From Planctomyces sp. (GTDB lineage: Bacteria; Planctomycetota; Planctomycetia; Planctomycetales; Planctomycetaceae), in the NCBI GenBank assembly GCA_016795105.1, contig JAEUIH010000013.1:81692-145691 (forward strand): a stretch of 64,000 nt of DNA, read 5' to 3'. The position numbers and the translations under genes were made by a program. Below are positions 18,978-28,318 of this stretch, piece by piece. The number at the start of each line of letters is the position of its first letter. The stretch's first letter is position 1. The notes below the pieces were generated by a model that saw only the letters and a list, made by a program, of their open reading frames with translations, ran no database searches and was not told the DNA's origin.

Positions 18978-19268
18978 ATGGGAATGCCGGCTGCTCGTGT
19001 TACGGATATGCATGTTTGTCCGATGGTCACAGGTATTGTCCCTCACGTGGGAGGACCAATTCTTCCTCCGGGTTGCCCAACGGTACTGATTGGGTCTCTT
19101 CCGGCCGCCAGGGCAACTGATATGTGCGTCTGCGTGGGCCCCCCGGATGTGATCGCTCTGGGATCATTCACGGTTCTTATCGGCAGCATGCCGGCTGCAC
19201 GAATGGGCGATATAACGGCACACGGTGGAAGCATCGTGGCGGGATGCCCCACGGTCCTGATCAATTAG
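18978..19268 (+). CDS. PAAR-domain spike tip protein
   Basis: The product has 96 residues from the ATG at 18978. It consists of PAAR repeats: MPAARVTDMHVCP at the start, LPAARATDMCVCVG in the middle and MPAARMGDITAHGG near the end, with cysteines and histidines that bind the single zinc at the tip of the cone. PAAR proteins cap the VgrG spike and often carry or recruit effectors. This one has no extra domain, so an effector would be recruited separately; the convergent gene 62 bp downstream is the obvious candidate. Confidence 0.92.
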   Translation: MGMPAARVTDMHVCPMVTGIVPHVGGPILPPGCPTVLIGSLPAARATDMCVCVGPPDVIALGSFTVLIGSMPAARMGDITAHGGSIVAGCPTVLIN

Positions 19269-19330
19269 TGCGTCCGGCAGCACCTCAGCAACTGAAATGG
19301 TCAAAATCACGAATCACACGATTGGACACG

Positions 19331-20422
19331 TTACCAGGTACGAACCAGCTGTCCGGTGTTGTCAAACTTCTGAGTCCCTTTCACCGGGCCTGTCAGGTAC
19401 TTCCCAAGAATCTCCGGCTCAGCAGCGATCCGTTCGTGATGCCAGTGTGAAAACTCACCCTTCTTCGATCCGGACTGCAGATCGTTCACCAGTCTCCGAT
19501 ATCCGTCTGTCGTGAGTTCGCGGCCACCACCCTGTGCGACTCCTGCTCTGCTCGAAGTCGATCCCAGCAGGTTGTGATCTCGACGCCATGGCTTGTCCGC
19601 ACGCTGTACATCTCCTGGTGACTTGATCCCATGAGCTGCTCGTGGTGAATGAGCAATCCCGTCCTGTGCTGTCCCAAACGGACGTGACGTTCCGCCTCCG
19701 AATTTGCGGTCGATTCTGATCGCTTCAAAGTAATGTTTGTCGCCTTCGACAATTCGCCGCATGTAGATATCGCTGTCTTCCACCGCCCCTCCCCTCGGAG
19801 ACATTTTTACAGGCGAGTGTTCACCTTTCTTTACCAATATAAATCCCTTTGTCTGAAGCTCTTCCAGCAGGGAATCTTCGCTCACTGGACCTGGCCGCTT
19901 TCTGAGTGTCCTTGGGTTCTTCTGTGGAGGCAGTTTCATCGCCTCGAGGAATCCGGCTCGCACTGACTGCGGTAACTTCTGAAACACCTTTGTGACTGGC
20001 CCTATCGCGACCGGCGCATCTGTCAGAAATCGTCCAAGACGGTCCCGGATGTGGTCCAACCCACCAGGCAACTGCCCTGCTGGTACGTCGTCCAGCAGTG
20101 ATTTGATACGCTTCAGGAGAGGTCGCACCTGCCCCGCAAAGGCTGCATCCTGCGTCGCCAGAGTAATGGCCCGATGAATTGCTTTCTCATAACGCGACAG
20201 TTTCCCAAGCTTCGACAGGTCGCCAATGTATGGGAGAACGCTTAACACGCTGAGTCCTGCGCCGAGCCAGTCTTCCCTGCCCACAGAGATTGCTGCGTTG
20301 GTCAGGTCAGCGAATGGAGTCGGCTCAAAAATTCCAACCAGGTCGAGCGAAAACTGGGTCAGATCGAGGAGAACTTCACGTTTCTGCTGGTCCAGCTCTG
20401 AATTGTCCGATTTCTCTGCCAT
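19331..20422 (-). CDS. Candidate T6SS effector / polymorphic-toxin-like protein
   Basis: The product has 363 residues; its function is not known. Residues about 1-90 resemble the pre-toxin region of polymorphic toxins, with a conserved-looking stretch ending in GLSVLSVLPYIGDLSKLGKL. A basic proline-rich linker follows near 170-185 (PPQKNPRTLRKRPGP). The last 170 residues are compact and rich in charged residues and histidine (KKGEFSHWHHERIAAEPE) as in many nuclease-like toxins, but I recognise no catalytic motif. It is convergent with the PAAR gene. No obvious immunity gene follows it on the same strand. Called an effector from position and the N-terminal pattern only. Confidence 0.5.
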   Translation of the reverse strand: MAEKSDNSELDQQKREVLLDLTQFSLDLVGIFEPTPFADLTNAAISVGREDWLGAGLSVLSVLPYIGDLSKLGKLSRYEKAIHRAITLATQDAAFAGQVRPLLKRIKSLLDDVPAGQLPGGLDHIRDRLGRFLTDAPVAIGPVTKVFQKLPQSVRAGFLEAMKLPPQKNPRTLRKRPGPVSEDSLLEELQTKGFILVKKGEHSPVKMSPRGGAVEDSDIYMRRIVEGDKHYFEAIRIDRKFGGGTSRPFGTAQDGIAHSPRAAHGIKSPGDVQRADKPWRRDHNLLGSTSSRAGVAQGGGRELTTDGYRRLVNDLQSGSKKGEFSHWHHERIAAEPEILGKYLTGPVKGTQKFDNTGQLVRTW

Positions 20423-20658
20423 GGATTTTGTCTGAATATTTCTTCAAAGAACTGAGCTTCGATCGTCGGTTCGGATGAAACTACTATACCCAATGTTGCC
20501 AAAACACATCATCATTTCTTTCAGGAACCTCAACAGAATCCGCTGCGCGTATGCAATAATTTCAACAACTCTCAGGTGCAGCTTCCGACAATGTCAATTT
20601 TACGCGGAGCCCTTCCGCTATTCTCCCTTCGCGACTCCGCTCCGAGCGACCCATCAGC

Positions 20659-21618
20659 ATGATGTACTGCATTCAACGGCTCAGCCTCTGCGACATAAGT
20701 GAACGCCAAATCTTTCTGAACGACGATGAAACCGCCACCATCGGTACCGGGGACAGCGTTGGACTTCGACTGCATAATTCCTTTGGCTTCCCAACGGTCT
20801 GCCTCAAGGTCTGGATTGAAAAAAATGCATGTATCGCCAAAAACATGACCGGTGCTGCCGACCTCGTCTTCCTCAATGGCCAGCCGTTCTATGACTTCGT
20901 GCAACTCGAAGATGGCGATGCAATTCAGATCGGCAGTGACCAGTTCCTGTTTCTGGTGCTTGAAGATGAAATTGACGCTCATCACCACGGTCCTGCACAA
21001 CCCTTCCCCTTCGATATTGTTTCGAACAATCGTGAATCCAATTCAGAAGGTGATCCCGCCTTCCTGTCTTTCTCCGTCAACAGATCCGTTGTTCGCCACG
21101 AACCACGTGACTCTCAATGGAGCTTTGAAGATTTCGTAACCCGAATCGCTCGAAACTACTCACTTATTCAGTTCGTCGACTTTCAACAGGCGGGACTCGC
21201 TCCCCCTGAACAACCCTGGTCTCGGTCTATCTCTCCTCACAACGCTTCCTTCGAAGCCAAAGCAGCAGTTTCGCTCCACGTTATCGTTGACCTGCCGCTT
21301 CCTGATCGACTTCAGCTGCATCGGCGATGTCTCGGAAAGAACGCGGCCGTCTGGGCCGTCCCGCTGACCGATTCTGCGAACTCCGTTCAGCAGGCTCAGC
21401 AGTATCTGCCGTGGATGGCTCGCCCCACCATACTCGAAATGTTTCTGAGACAATCCCCGCGAGATTTCTGCCTTGAACTGCTCAAGCCGTTCCGTGCAAT
21501 CATTCTGGCAGAATCAATTTATGCGAAATCCTGGTGTGTTCTCAGTGATTCCTCGCTTCGACCGGATAATCTGTTGTCAGGCTCACAGGACCTGAATCAA
21601 AGGCTCACCAACTTATGA
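20659..21618 (+). CDS. Protein of unknown function with degenerate FHA-like N-terminus
   Basis: The product has 319 residues; a second ATG follows at 20662. Residues about 1-105 have the strand pattern of an FHA domain (TIGTGDSVGLRLHNS, VFLNGQPFYDFVQLEDGDAIQIG) but lack the clear GR..S.D and SxxH phosphothreonine residues, so binding is doubtful. The remaining 210 residues match nothing I know. The stop overlaps the start of the next gene (ATGA), so the two are translationally coupled. Divergent from the candidate effector; a role as an effector chaperone or adaptor is possible but unsupported. Confidence 0.55.
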   Translation: MMYCIQRLSLCDISERQIFLNDDETATIGTGDSVGLRLHNSFGFPTVCLKVWIEKNACIAKNMTGAADLVFLNGQPFYDFVQLEDGDAIQIGSDQFLFLVLEDEIDAHHHGPAQPFPFDIVSNNRESNSEGDPAFLSFSVNRSVVRHEPRDSQWSFEDFVTRIARNYSLIQFVDFQQAGLAPPEQPWSRSISPHNASFEAKAAVSLHVIVDLPLPDRLQLHRRCLGKNAAVWAVPLTDSANSVQQAQQYLPWMARPTILEMFLRQSPRDFCLELLKPFRAIILAESIYAKSWCVLSDSSLRPDNLLSGSQDLNQRLTNL

Positions 21619-22175
21619 ACTCTTCCGACGATCTCAATATCCCTGCCCATAAGAATCAAGTGCCTTCCGTTTCCACAGACGCACCTCTGGACACTGCTGT
21701 AGATCCTCTTGAGACCTGGGTCATCGCAGCGGGAATCGAAAACAATGATTCCCCCTTCTCTCGCCGTATCATTCGAACGGTCGGTGAATTTCTCACAAAG
21801 GTCGGCCAGCTTCCCAACTCGCTTGCATGTGAAATCATTTCAGATGTTGATTTCACGTCTTCAGTTACAATCGTTCAGCTCCCGGCTTCCTCGTTTATCA
21901 AAAGTGATGCATTTGAAGGAATGTGGCTGACCGATACCGGGCTCGCTCCTGATTCCATCCGCAGTACTCCGTTCCCGCGCCGCCGCAGAATCCTCTATTG
22001 CGCCAGCGTTGTCCCTGCTGTCAAGGCAACCTCAAAATCAGTTTGTGAGCCGGTAAGTCGCGATCAGCTGTTTACAGGTGTGCCGCCCATGCCCCTTATC
22101 GCCGGACAGCATTCTGCCTCTTCAGCTGGTACACAGTACATCGTTGTAAACCAGCAAATGCTCCGAGATCTCTGA
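21615..22175 (+). CDS. Unknown protein coupled to the FHA-like gene
   Basis: The product has 186 residues. Its ATG overlaps the stop of the preceding gene by four bases. No signal peptide and no recognised domain. The middle reads SRRIIRTVGEFLTKVGQLP and later FPRRRRILYCASVV. Ends 33 bp before the convergent gene at 22209. Co-expression with the FHA-like protein and location in the T6SS locus suggest a T6SS accessory or immunity role, but nothing in the sequence proves it. Confidence 0.5.
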   Translation: MNSSDDLNIPAHKNQVPSVSTDAPLDTAVDPLETWVIAAGIENNDSPFSRRIIRTVGEFLTKVGQLPNSLACEIISDVDFTSSVTIVQLPASSFIKSDAFEGMWLTDTGLAPDSIRSTPFPRRRRILYCASVVPAVKATSKSVCEPVSRDQLFTGVPPMPLIAGQHSASSAGTQYIVVNQQMLRDL

Positions 22176-22208
22176 AGCATCGAGGACCTCAATACGTCTG
22201 CCGAGAGC

Positions 22209-22742
22209 TCAGACGATTTCCTTCGGATAGGCCGTCTGCAGATGCAGCTTTGCGGTCTTGCCATTTCCGATTCTACAAATCTTGACAAACAGAGTCGTCG
22301 CTTTCAGCCCCCGATCCACAGTCCCGGTGTGACGAACAAATCGCTCAACATCACCGATGGCGGGCGTAAGTTGAGCGACGAAGGTCGCGCCGGGCTTCCC
22401 ATTCCCCTCGATTTTCCCCAGAGCATTCTGACCATCCGTACCGTTCAAAGCCGCCGTCACAGCCTTTACCAGGGCCAGTCGACTTGTAAATCGAGCATCC
22501 ACATCCTTTTCGTCTATCGAAAGCAAGATGATTCCATCAGCCGGATCCATCAGCCGTGACTCTTCAATCGTCTCTGCCAGAACAATCGCAGTCGTTGGTC
22601 GCCCATCATCGACCTTAGAACGGCCATCCCCATGCAGCCCGATACTATGGCCCCCGTCTTCGTTGATCTTAGGCCGTCGACCTTCACTCTCATAAATCAA
22701 CTGGTGTACTTCATCCATTGTGTAGAAGCGTTTCAGCGGCAC
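22209..22742 (-). CDS. Unknown protein, last gene of the long T6SS transcript
   Basis: The product has 177 residues if translation starts at GTG 22742, which has GGGGAGA about seven bases upstream and gives a start of MPLKRFYTMDEVHQL; ATG 22718 is the alternative. A longer frame back to 22865 would overlap the preceding gene. Mixed alpha/beta composition with a central stretch VLAETIEESRLMDPADGI and a beta-rich end. No known domain recognised. It lies 46 bp downstream of the cysteine-cluster gene and is probably co-transcribed with it. Confidence 0.55.
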   Translation of the reverse strand: MPLKRFYTMDEVHQLIYESEGRRPKINEDGGHSIGLHGDGRSKVDDGRPTTAIVLAETIEESRLMDPADGIILLSIDEKDVDARFTSRLALVKAVTAALNGTDGQNALGKIEGNGKPGATFVAQLTPAIGDVERFVRHTGTVDRGLKATTLFVKICRIGNGKTAKLHLQTAYPKEIV

Positions 22743-22788
22743 GGTGGTTCTCCCCAAAAAGATCTCTGATTCTTGACTGTCTGTTTCG

Positions 22789-23691
22789 TCAGGACACGCG
22801 GTCCAGCACTCTGACATCATGGACCACTGTTCCGGATACTGCCGCGATGCACATAACGGGGACATCGGATCGAACGCCCAGCTGAATCAGAGTCCTGACG
22901 CCATCACATAGAAACCGATTGCAGACCGCCGACCGCAAAGGCTGAGGAAGTCGGCAGCCATTGGCTCCCTGATAAATACAGGATCCCTGAAATGATTCCC
23001 CGGCAGCGTACATCATAAATACTGCCAGGATCTCTTCAGCTGAAGCCGTGGGGTGATTCACCCGGTAGCGCTGTATCGTTGACACATCAATGAATGCATG
23101 CCGGTCAGCACCATATCGACAACACCAGCCCCGACATGTCGAACAGGCTTCCGCAACAAGCCTGACCGTTTCCGGGTGCATTCGCTCACCATGGTCCTCT
23201 TCAGGTAACTCTGTGGGCACATCCGGGTGTTGCCGAAAAGCATCCTGAATAGTCGCAAAAGTCGCTGTCCTGAACGTCTCCAGCCGCTCGTCTGATACCT
23301 GACTCAGAAGATAGTCATTGTGAGGAATGATCGCCGGAATAACTGGCGCGGCATCATCATTCCGGCAATCAAGCTGTTCAAGCTTCACATCGATCTGTTC
23401 CTGGATCTTTGCTGCGTATGACTGAGAATCGCGAATCAGTTGAGTTGTGGTGTACTGTGATCGGCATTGAACACTGCAGAATCTTTCGCACCGTTCCCGG
23501 GGTGAATTCAGGTAGACCCCGCATTCGAGACAGACCGGCGTTCCCATTTGTTTGAGCCGGTAGTATTCCGAAAGGCAGGCACCGTTCGAGCAGATCGGGA
23601 GGCCAGTACCACGCATAAAAGTACGAACCGATCGACAGACGCAACACTTCAGTGGTCCTGAACTGAATTCCGTCTGCCGACTTCCCATCAT
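22789..23691 (-). CDS. Cysteine-cluster protein (YkgJ-like, zinc-ribbon N-terminus)
   Basis: The product has 300 residues from the ATG at 23691; a TTG at 23712 is also possible. The N-terminal 80 residues carry paired cysteines (KCCVC, CSNGAC, CLEC, CERFCSVQC) that suggest two zinc sites. The centre has CSTCRGWCCRYGADRHAFID and later GSCIYQGANGCRL and CNRFLC, the pattern of the YkgJ-type CxxCxxxCC family, whose members bind zinc or iron-sulphur. Function unknown. It lies downstream of the glycosyltransferase in the T6SS transcript, behind a 10-base G tract on the coding strand. Confidence 0.65.
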   Translation of the reverse strand: MMGSRQTEFSSGPLKCCVCRSVRTFMRGTGLPICSNGACLSEYYRLKQMGTPVCLECGVYLNSPRERCERFCSVQCRSQYTTTQLIRDSQSYAAKIQEQIDVKLEQLDCRNDDAAPVIPAIIPHNDYLLSQVSDERLETFRTATFATIQDAFRQHPDVPTELPEEDHGERMHPETVRLVAEACSTCRGWCCRYGADRHAFIDVSTIQRYRVNHPTASAEEILAVFMMYAAGESFQGSCIYQGANGCRLPQPLRSAVCNRFLCDGVRTLIQLGVRSDVPVMCIAAVSGTVVHDVRVLDRVS

Positions 23692-23725
23692 GCGAACAGT
23701 TCCTGCATCCAACTCCGGGTCCTCG

Positions 23726-23735
23726 CCCCCCCCCC
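23726..23735. repeat. Homopolymeric C10 tract (G10 on the coding strand)
   Basis: Ten consecutive C on the plus strand lie 35 bases upstream of the ATG at 23691, between it and the stop of the glycosyltransferase's downstream neighbour region. Such tracts slip during replication. Here a length change would alter leader spacing, not a reading frame, unless translation starts further upstream. Confidence 0.7.
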
Positions 23736-23766
23736 ACGGAAAGCGTACCTCCTGCCCGCCGATTTG

Positions 23767-26616
23767 TTAATTCAAATTTTTCGTTTCGGACATTTCCTGG
23801 GAAGTCATCGCGTCCAAAGTCCCCTGAAGTATAAAGGAATATCGATCAGCCATTCGATCAATACTGTACATCGCCAGAGCTCGCTCCTTCGCATGCAAAC
23901 CAGCCTCTGCACGCAACTCTGCGTTACTGGCAAATTCATACATCGCCGACGCCAGCGATTCAGGGTTTCCATCGATAACGATTCGGCCACTTCTGTGATC
24001 AACCTGCTCACCAGCCCCGCCATAATCCGTGGCAATGACCGGTAGTCCAACCGCCATGGCTTCCAGGGAGGCGTTTGGACATCCGGCGGGTCTCGAGATC
24101 ATGACGAATACATCCAGCGACAACAAATAGGTTCTCACGTTGTCGACATGACCAAGCCACTGAACCGGCAGATCTGCCGACATACTCAGCAGCCGATCGG
24201 CATACTCTTCGCATCCCGCTTCAACGCCTCCGGCAATCTTCAGTTCACAGATCTTTCCTCGCTGAATCAGAATCCGAAACGCCTGCAGCAGATCTTCCAG
24301 CCGCTTCTGAGGATTAATTCTCGCAGAGGTACCAAACGCAACGACGGCCCTATGACCATGATCCACGCTTCGCTCTGAAATCGGCACTCCGTTTGGAATG
24401 ACATGGACTCTCGTCTTCAGTACCTGGGCCGCTTTGGTTTGCTCTGCTGAGTACTTAACAATGCTGCCAGTCAGCCGTTGCCCGTAGTCTGATTCACAAC
24501 GATATGGCAGCCCCGGCAGAGGTCTTTGAAAATAAGACGCCAGCGACTCAAAGTTCATTTCACCCGGACTGACATCATAGATCCGGCAACCAATGGCCTG
24601 ATCAGCAATCTGTACTTTGTAGCTGGGCAGTGTGTTCCACAGCAGAATCACTTCCGGAGGTCGATCTGTTGTCGCTTCCAGCAGATCACTGACTGCGATT
24701 CGCGGTTCCGTCGTTCCTGCCTTTGGAAGAACAAGCACTTCAACACCCGCCGACTGTAACTGTCGTCTCCCTGGAGTCGGATTCGATCTGTCCTCCTGCA
24801 AAACCACAGCACGAACAAACCAGCCACGTCGGTGCAGTTCCAGCAACAACCGAACAGCACTCGATTGCGCGCCTCCCGTAGACAGATTGTTGATGACCAG
24901 CAGCAACCCTCGTCGAGCCTCGCTCATGGATTCAGATACGGCCCTTCGATAAAACAACCGATAACGTTCACTCATCGCTTTCAAAGTAAAATCCTGCCGA
25001 GGTCGCGGTGTTGCCTTTGATTCCTCAGTGGTATCACTTCGTTGCGGTTCTGACGTCACCACCTGACAGATCTTCTCTGCAAAATCAGCAGATGATGCTT
25101 CGGCGGGAAGCACATGCAGTCCCTCGGCCCTTGTTCCAATCTCAGCGGTGCCGCCGGCAGAACAGGCTACTACAGGCAACCCAACAGCCATCGCCTCCAG
25201 ATGAGAAAGACTCAGCCCTTCATAGTCACTGACACTAATGAGTATGTCAGCGGCACACAGAAATGGAACTGGATCCGATACGCTGCTGGTCCAGTGAGTA
25301 AATCCTTCGAGTTCGCAGTCGGAGATGGACTTTTTGAGGGCCATTTCCGCGTTCATCGATTCGATCCCTGCAGATGATCTCTCTCCAACCAACAGAAGAT
25401 GCACATCCCGCATAATACCCACTTCACGAAGATGAGCGCCGATGGCGACCATGATCGGCGGTATTCGTTCCAGCCGTTTCTGTGGTCGGATGTTGGCTAC
25501 TGAAATCAGCACCAGCGCATCCTCCGGAATCTTCATCCACTTTCGCACGACAGCCCGTTCTGCTCTCCTGCGATCAGGCGTTATCGGCGGTTGCGGATCA
25601 GCGATACCGTTCCAAATTGTCCGCACAGGCACCTCAATCCCGGAATGAGCCAGTTCCGTTTCGACGGCTTTCGAACATGCAATCATTAGATTGACGTGTG
25701 TCTGATTGACCGATTCAAGTCCGGCTGGCCAGCCGCGCTTTGCATTGTGAATCGTTGTCACATGCGGAATTCGGGCTTCGGCAAGTACTCTCATTTCGTC
25801 AGCAGTCAGCAAATGAGAATGGATGAGATCAGCTCCATGTTGACTCAACCGTTCTATACATGCTCGCACACGATCCAGTCGCGTTCCCGAATTCTCGAAG
25901 ACGGCTGCCTGTGCCGGCGTTTGAAAGTGATCCCGCGACGCTTGTCCCAGCGATATGAGAAATGGCGAAAGCCCCGCATCCCGCTGCCAGCACTCATGCA
26001 GGCTCAATGCAACACGCTCGGCACCACCACGCTGAAGGCTGGTAATGATCTGAACCACTCGCAGTCGCTCGTCTACACAAACATCAAACGGCTTCCAGTG
26101 AATCGTGCGAATCCCTGGTCGAGTCAGAGTCGACACAAGTGCTTCAGATACAGTTCGACCGGCTCTCCAGTTCTGAATGAACTCATCTGCCAGTGCACTA
26201 TCAAACCAGACACTGGCAGGCTGTTGTCCCTTACGTTCGTTTAAAAACAGTGTCTGCAGGTCTCCGTTCGACTGCCGCAGAACCGCCCGCCAGAATCCGG
26301 CGTCAGAATACCGATTTTCATTGACAGCTTCCGGTGGAAACCGCACGGCACCCAATGCAGCCAATGGTCGCCCTGTCGCACTCGGCGCAGGGCAGGCAAT
26401 CTGCTCGCTGATCAGCCATGCTCCGGCTCTGAGTACCCACAATCCCCGCGGCTGGCCGCTCCGAAGAACCTCAGCTTCAGCCCCCTCGACCGCAGCTCCG
26501 CTGTCACGCCTGATAACAGTATGCTCGATGCCCTTCTTATCAAGAGATCGCAAAGTCCGCTGCAGCCAATACGCTGGCTCACCTTCTGAAAGAACACAAG
26601 CTCGAATCGTGTCCAT
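23767..26616 (-). CDS. Double GT4-type glycosyltransferase
   Basis: The product has 949 residues from the ATG at 26616; a TTG at 26631 is an alternative. Residues about 1-185 are a family-specific N-terminal domain. Two GT4 glycosyltransferases follow in tandem. The first starts at VVQIITSLQRGGAERVAL and has SVANIRPQKRLERIP and SDYEGLSLSHLEAMAVGLPVVA; the second starts at LLLVINNLSTGGAQSSAV and has FGTSARINPQKRLEDLL and CPNASLEAMAVGLPVIA. These are the nucleotide-sugar binding motifs of retaining GT-B enzymes. The acceptor is unknown. Position downstream of clpV, with a methyltransferase and a SUMF1 protein, suggests modification of a T6SS part, effector or surface glycan (inference). Confidence 0.88.
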   Translation of the reverse strand: MDTIRACVLSEGEPAYWLQRTLRSLDKKGIEHTVIRRDSGAAVEGAEAEVLRSGQPRGLWVLRAGAWLISEQIACPAPSATGRPLAALGAVRFPPEAVNENRYSDAGFWRAVLRQSNGDLQTLFLNERKGQQPASVWFDSALADEFIQNWRAGRTVSEALVSTLTRPGIRTIHWKPFDVCVDERLRVVQIITSLQRGGAERVALSLHECWQRDAGLSPFLISLGQASRDHFQTPAQAAVFENSGTRLDRVRACIERLSQHGADLIHSHLLTADEMRVLAEARIPHVTTIHNAKRGWPAGLESVNQTHVNLMIACSKAVETELAHSGIEVPVRTIWNGIADPQPPITPDRRRAERAVVRKWMKIPEDALVLISVANIRPQKRLERIPPIMVAIGAHLREVGIMRDVHLLLVGERSSAGIESMNAEMALKKSISDCELEGFTHWTSSVSDPVPFLCAADILISVSDYEGLSLSHLEAMAVGLPVVACSAGGTAEIGTRAEGLHVLPAEASSADFAEKICQVVTSEPQRSDTTEESKATPRPRQDFTLKAMSERYRLFYRRAVSESMSEARRGLLLVINNLSTGGAQSSAVRLLLELHRRGWFVRAVVLQEDRSNPTPGRRQLQSAGVEVLVLPKAGTTEPRIAVSDLLEATTDRPPEVILLWNTLPSYKVQIADQAIGCRIYDVSPGEMNFESLASYFQRPLPGLPYRCESDYGQRLTGSIVKYSAEQTKAAQVLKTRVHVIPNGVPISERSVDHGHRAVVAFGTSARINPQKRLEDLLQAFRILIQRGKICELKIAGGVEAGCEEYADRLLSMSADLPVQWLGHVDNVRTYLLSLDVFVMISRPAGCPNASLEAMAVGLPVIATDYGGAGEQVDHRSGRIVIDGNPESLASAMYEFASNAELRAEAGLHAKERALAMYSIDRMADRYSFILQGTLDAMTSQEMSETKNLN

Positions 26617-26689
26617 TTTCGTGCGAATCAACTTCTCTCAACAAGAATCCCCGGAGCCACATCACGACTCAACAGTTCCGTCGGGCTCC

Positions 26690-28315
26690 TCAATAAGCAG
26701 GAGGAAACGACGAGGAACTTCCTGTGGAGTCGCTTCGTTCTGACCAGGTTGTTGAGTCAGGATTCACTGTAGTCGTCGAAGCTGAGCCCTGTCCGGTTCC
26801 CAGGTCCGTGTCTTCAGGAACCCAGTCAGATATGGAGGTCTCTTCTTCGGCGTCGTCAATCGATACAATGTCCACACTCTCGGGTCTATGTCCCGTGTAG
26901 ACAAAATGCTGCTCGGAGTTCTCGATTTGTGTTGTGATCTGGTACATCTGATTCATGACCCAGTAACTGCAGAGCAGATTGGCGCCCGGTTGAAATCCAT
27001 TTAGCCAGAACCCGTCCTCCGCAAGCCGAACTGGTTCTGCAGACGGTGATTTCTGATCTTCACTGACTTCATGCAAATGACGGATCCCCGCAAGCTGAAC
27101 GGAGTCCCCTGATACGTCGACTTTACGGCCAGCCAATTGAGTCATAATGATTAATGCAACAACAACGGCAGCCACGAAGCCACCAAAACAGAGCCATGAC
27201 CAGAGCAGCCAACTCATCCCGGTACCGGAACGCGACGAAGTCGAGTTGCCAGATCCCGCAGCATGTTGATTTTGATGAGTGTCGGTCAAAGTTGGTGCAG
27301 TGGTCTCCGAATTCGATGCGGCCGGTAGCACTACGGATGGTAGTGAATTCGTCTCGGGCGTCGTTCGTTCGATTTCGGGCTGTTCGCTTTGCGATTGTAC
27401 GGCAGCTACGCTCATGACAACACGGAACCCATTCTCGGCATTCCGGGTTCCAGGAGTCGCTCGATACCTCGCAGCAGATCGGCAACGATCCGGTAATCGC
27501 ATCCACGACCCGCCTCGCAGTACATTTCTGGCTGGTTCCCCCGACTTTGCCTGCTGCGGATTCGGATCTTCTGCCAAGTCGGCCGGGTAGTCATTATAAA
27601 TATCTGAGCACCACTCGTAGACATTCCCACTGAGATCAAAGAATCCCCACGCATTGGGCGACTTCTCCCCGACCGGATGGACAGTGTTCCCTGAGTTTCC
27701 CTGGTGCCATCCGATTCCATCAAGGCCAGGTTCATCGTCACCATGATAATAAGCCGTCGTTGTTCCGGCTCTGCATGCGTACTCCCATTGAGACTCTGTT
27801 GGCAATGAACATTCTCGTCCGGATTTGGTTCGAAGCCACATCAGAAAGTTAAGAGCATCCTTCACAGTGACAATCGTAACCGGGTGTTGATCAGTCACCA
27901 CGTATCCAGGCGTCTTCCAGTTATATTCCGGTTTCTGCACAAGCTGCCCGTTTTCAACCCCAAAACCACCTGAAGTGCCGACCTCCGCTTCCGTTTTGTA
28001 TCGAGTCTCACTAACAAACTGCCTGAATTGCCCCACGGTGACCGGAAACGTTCCCATGTAAAAATCGCGAGTCAACTCCACTTGATGCTGCAGCTCATCC
28101 GATTTCCTCTCAGGCTCAGATTCCGGAGACCCACACTGAAAACGCCCGGCCGTGATTCGGATCACGCTGATCGACTGGCCGTTTCCAAGTTCAATCGTCA
28201 ACGATTGAGGTGCACTATTTTCATTTGATTGTGCCAGCACTTCGGATGCTGCAGCCTCACCGATCAGTCCAATCACAATCCACATCAGAAAATTGACGGT
28301 CTTATTTGGAAGCAT
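26690..28315 (-). CDS. SUMF1-fold (formylglycine-generating-enzyme-like) membrane protein
   Basis: The product has 541 residues. A signal peptide spans 1-29. Residues about 48-303 are a SUMF1/FGE-sulfatase domain (MGTFPVTVGQFRQFV, LPTESQWEYACRAGT, GFFDLSGNVYEWCSD, LRGGSWMRLPDRCRSAARY, GFRVV). The paired active-site cysteines of true formylglycine-generating enzymes are not evident in the RSAARY region, so it is probably not a sulfatase activator. A Ser/Thr-rich linker and one membrane helix (368-392) precede a 150-residue cytoplasmic tail. Its ATG lies 3 bases after the stop of the TPR-methyltransferase, so they are coupled. Related SUMF1-like proteins occur in some T6SS regulatory sets. Confidence 0.85.
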   Translation of the reverse strand: MLPNKTVNFLMWIVIGLIGEAAASEVLAQSNENSAPQSLTIELGNGQSISVIRITAGRFQCGSPESEPERKSDELQHQVELTRDFYMGTFPVTVGQFRQFVSETRYKTEAEVGTSGGFGVENGQLVQKPEYNWKTPGYVVTDQHPVTIVTVKDALNFLMWLRTKSGRECSLPTESQWEYACRAGTTTAYYHGDDEPGLDGIGWHQGNSGNTVHPVGEKSPNAWGFFDLSGNVYEWCSDIYNDYPADLAEDPNPQQAKSGEPARNVLRGGSWMRLPDRCRSAARYRATPGTRNAENGFRVVMSVAAVQSQSEQPEIERTTPETNSLPSVVLPAASNSETTAPTLTDTHQNQHAAGSGNSTSSRSGTGMSWLLWSWLCFGGFVAAVVVALIIMTQLAGRKVDVSGDSVQLAGIRHLHEVSEDQKSPSAEPVRLAEDGFWLNGFQPGANLLCSYWVMNQMYQITTQIENSEQHFVYTGHRPESVDIVSIDDAEEETSISDWVPEDTDLGTGQGSASTTTVNPDSTTWSERSDSTGSSSSFPPAY

Positions 28316-28318
28316 CAG

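Noticed and set aside
22742..22865. Possible frameshift between the two minus-strand genes at 22209 and 22789
   Set aside because: A GTG start at 22742 with a good ribosome site gives two separate, non-overlapping genes.
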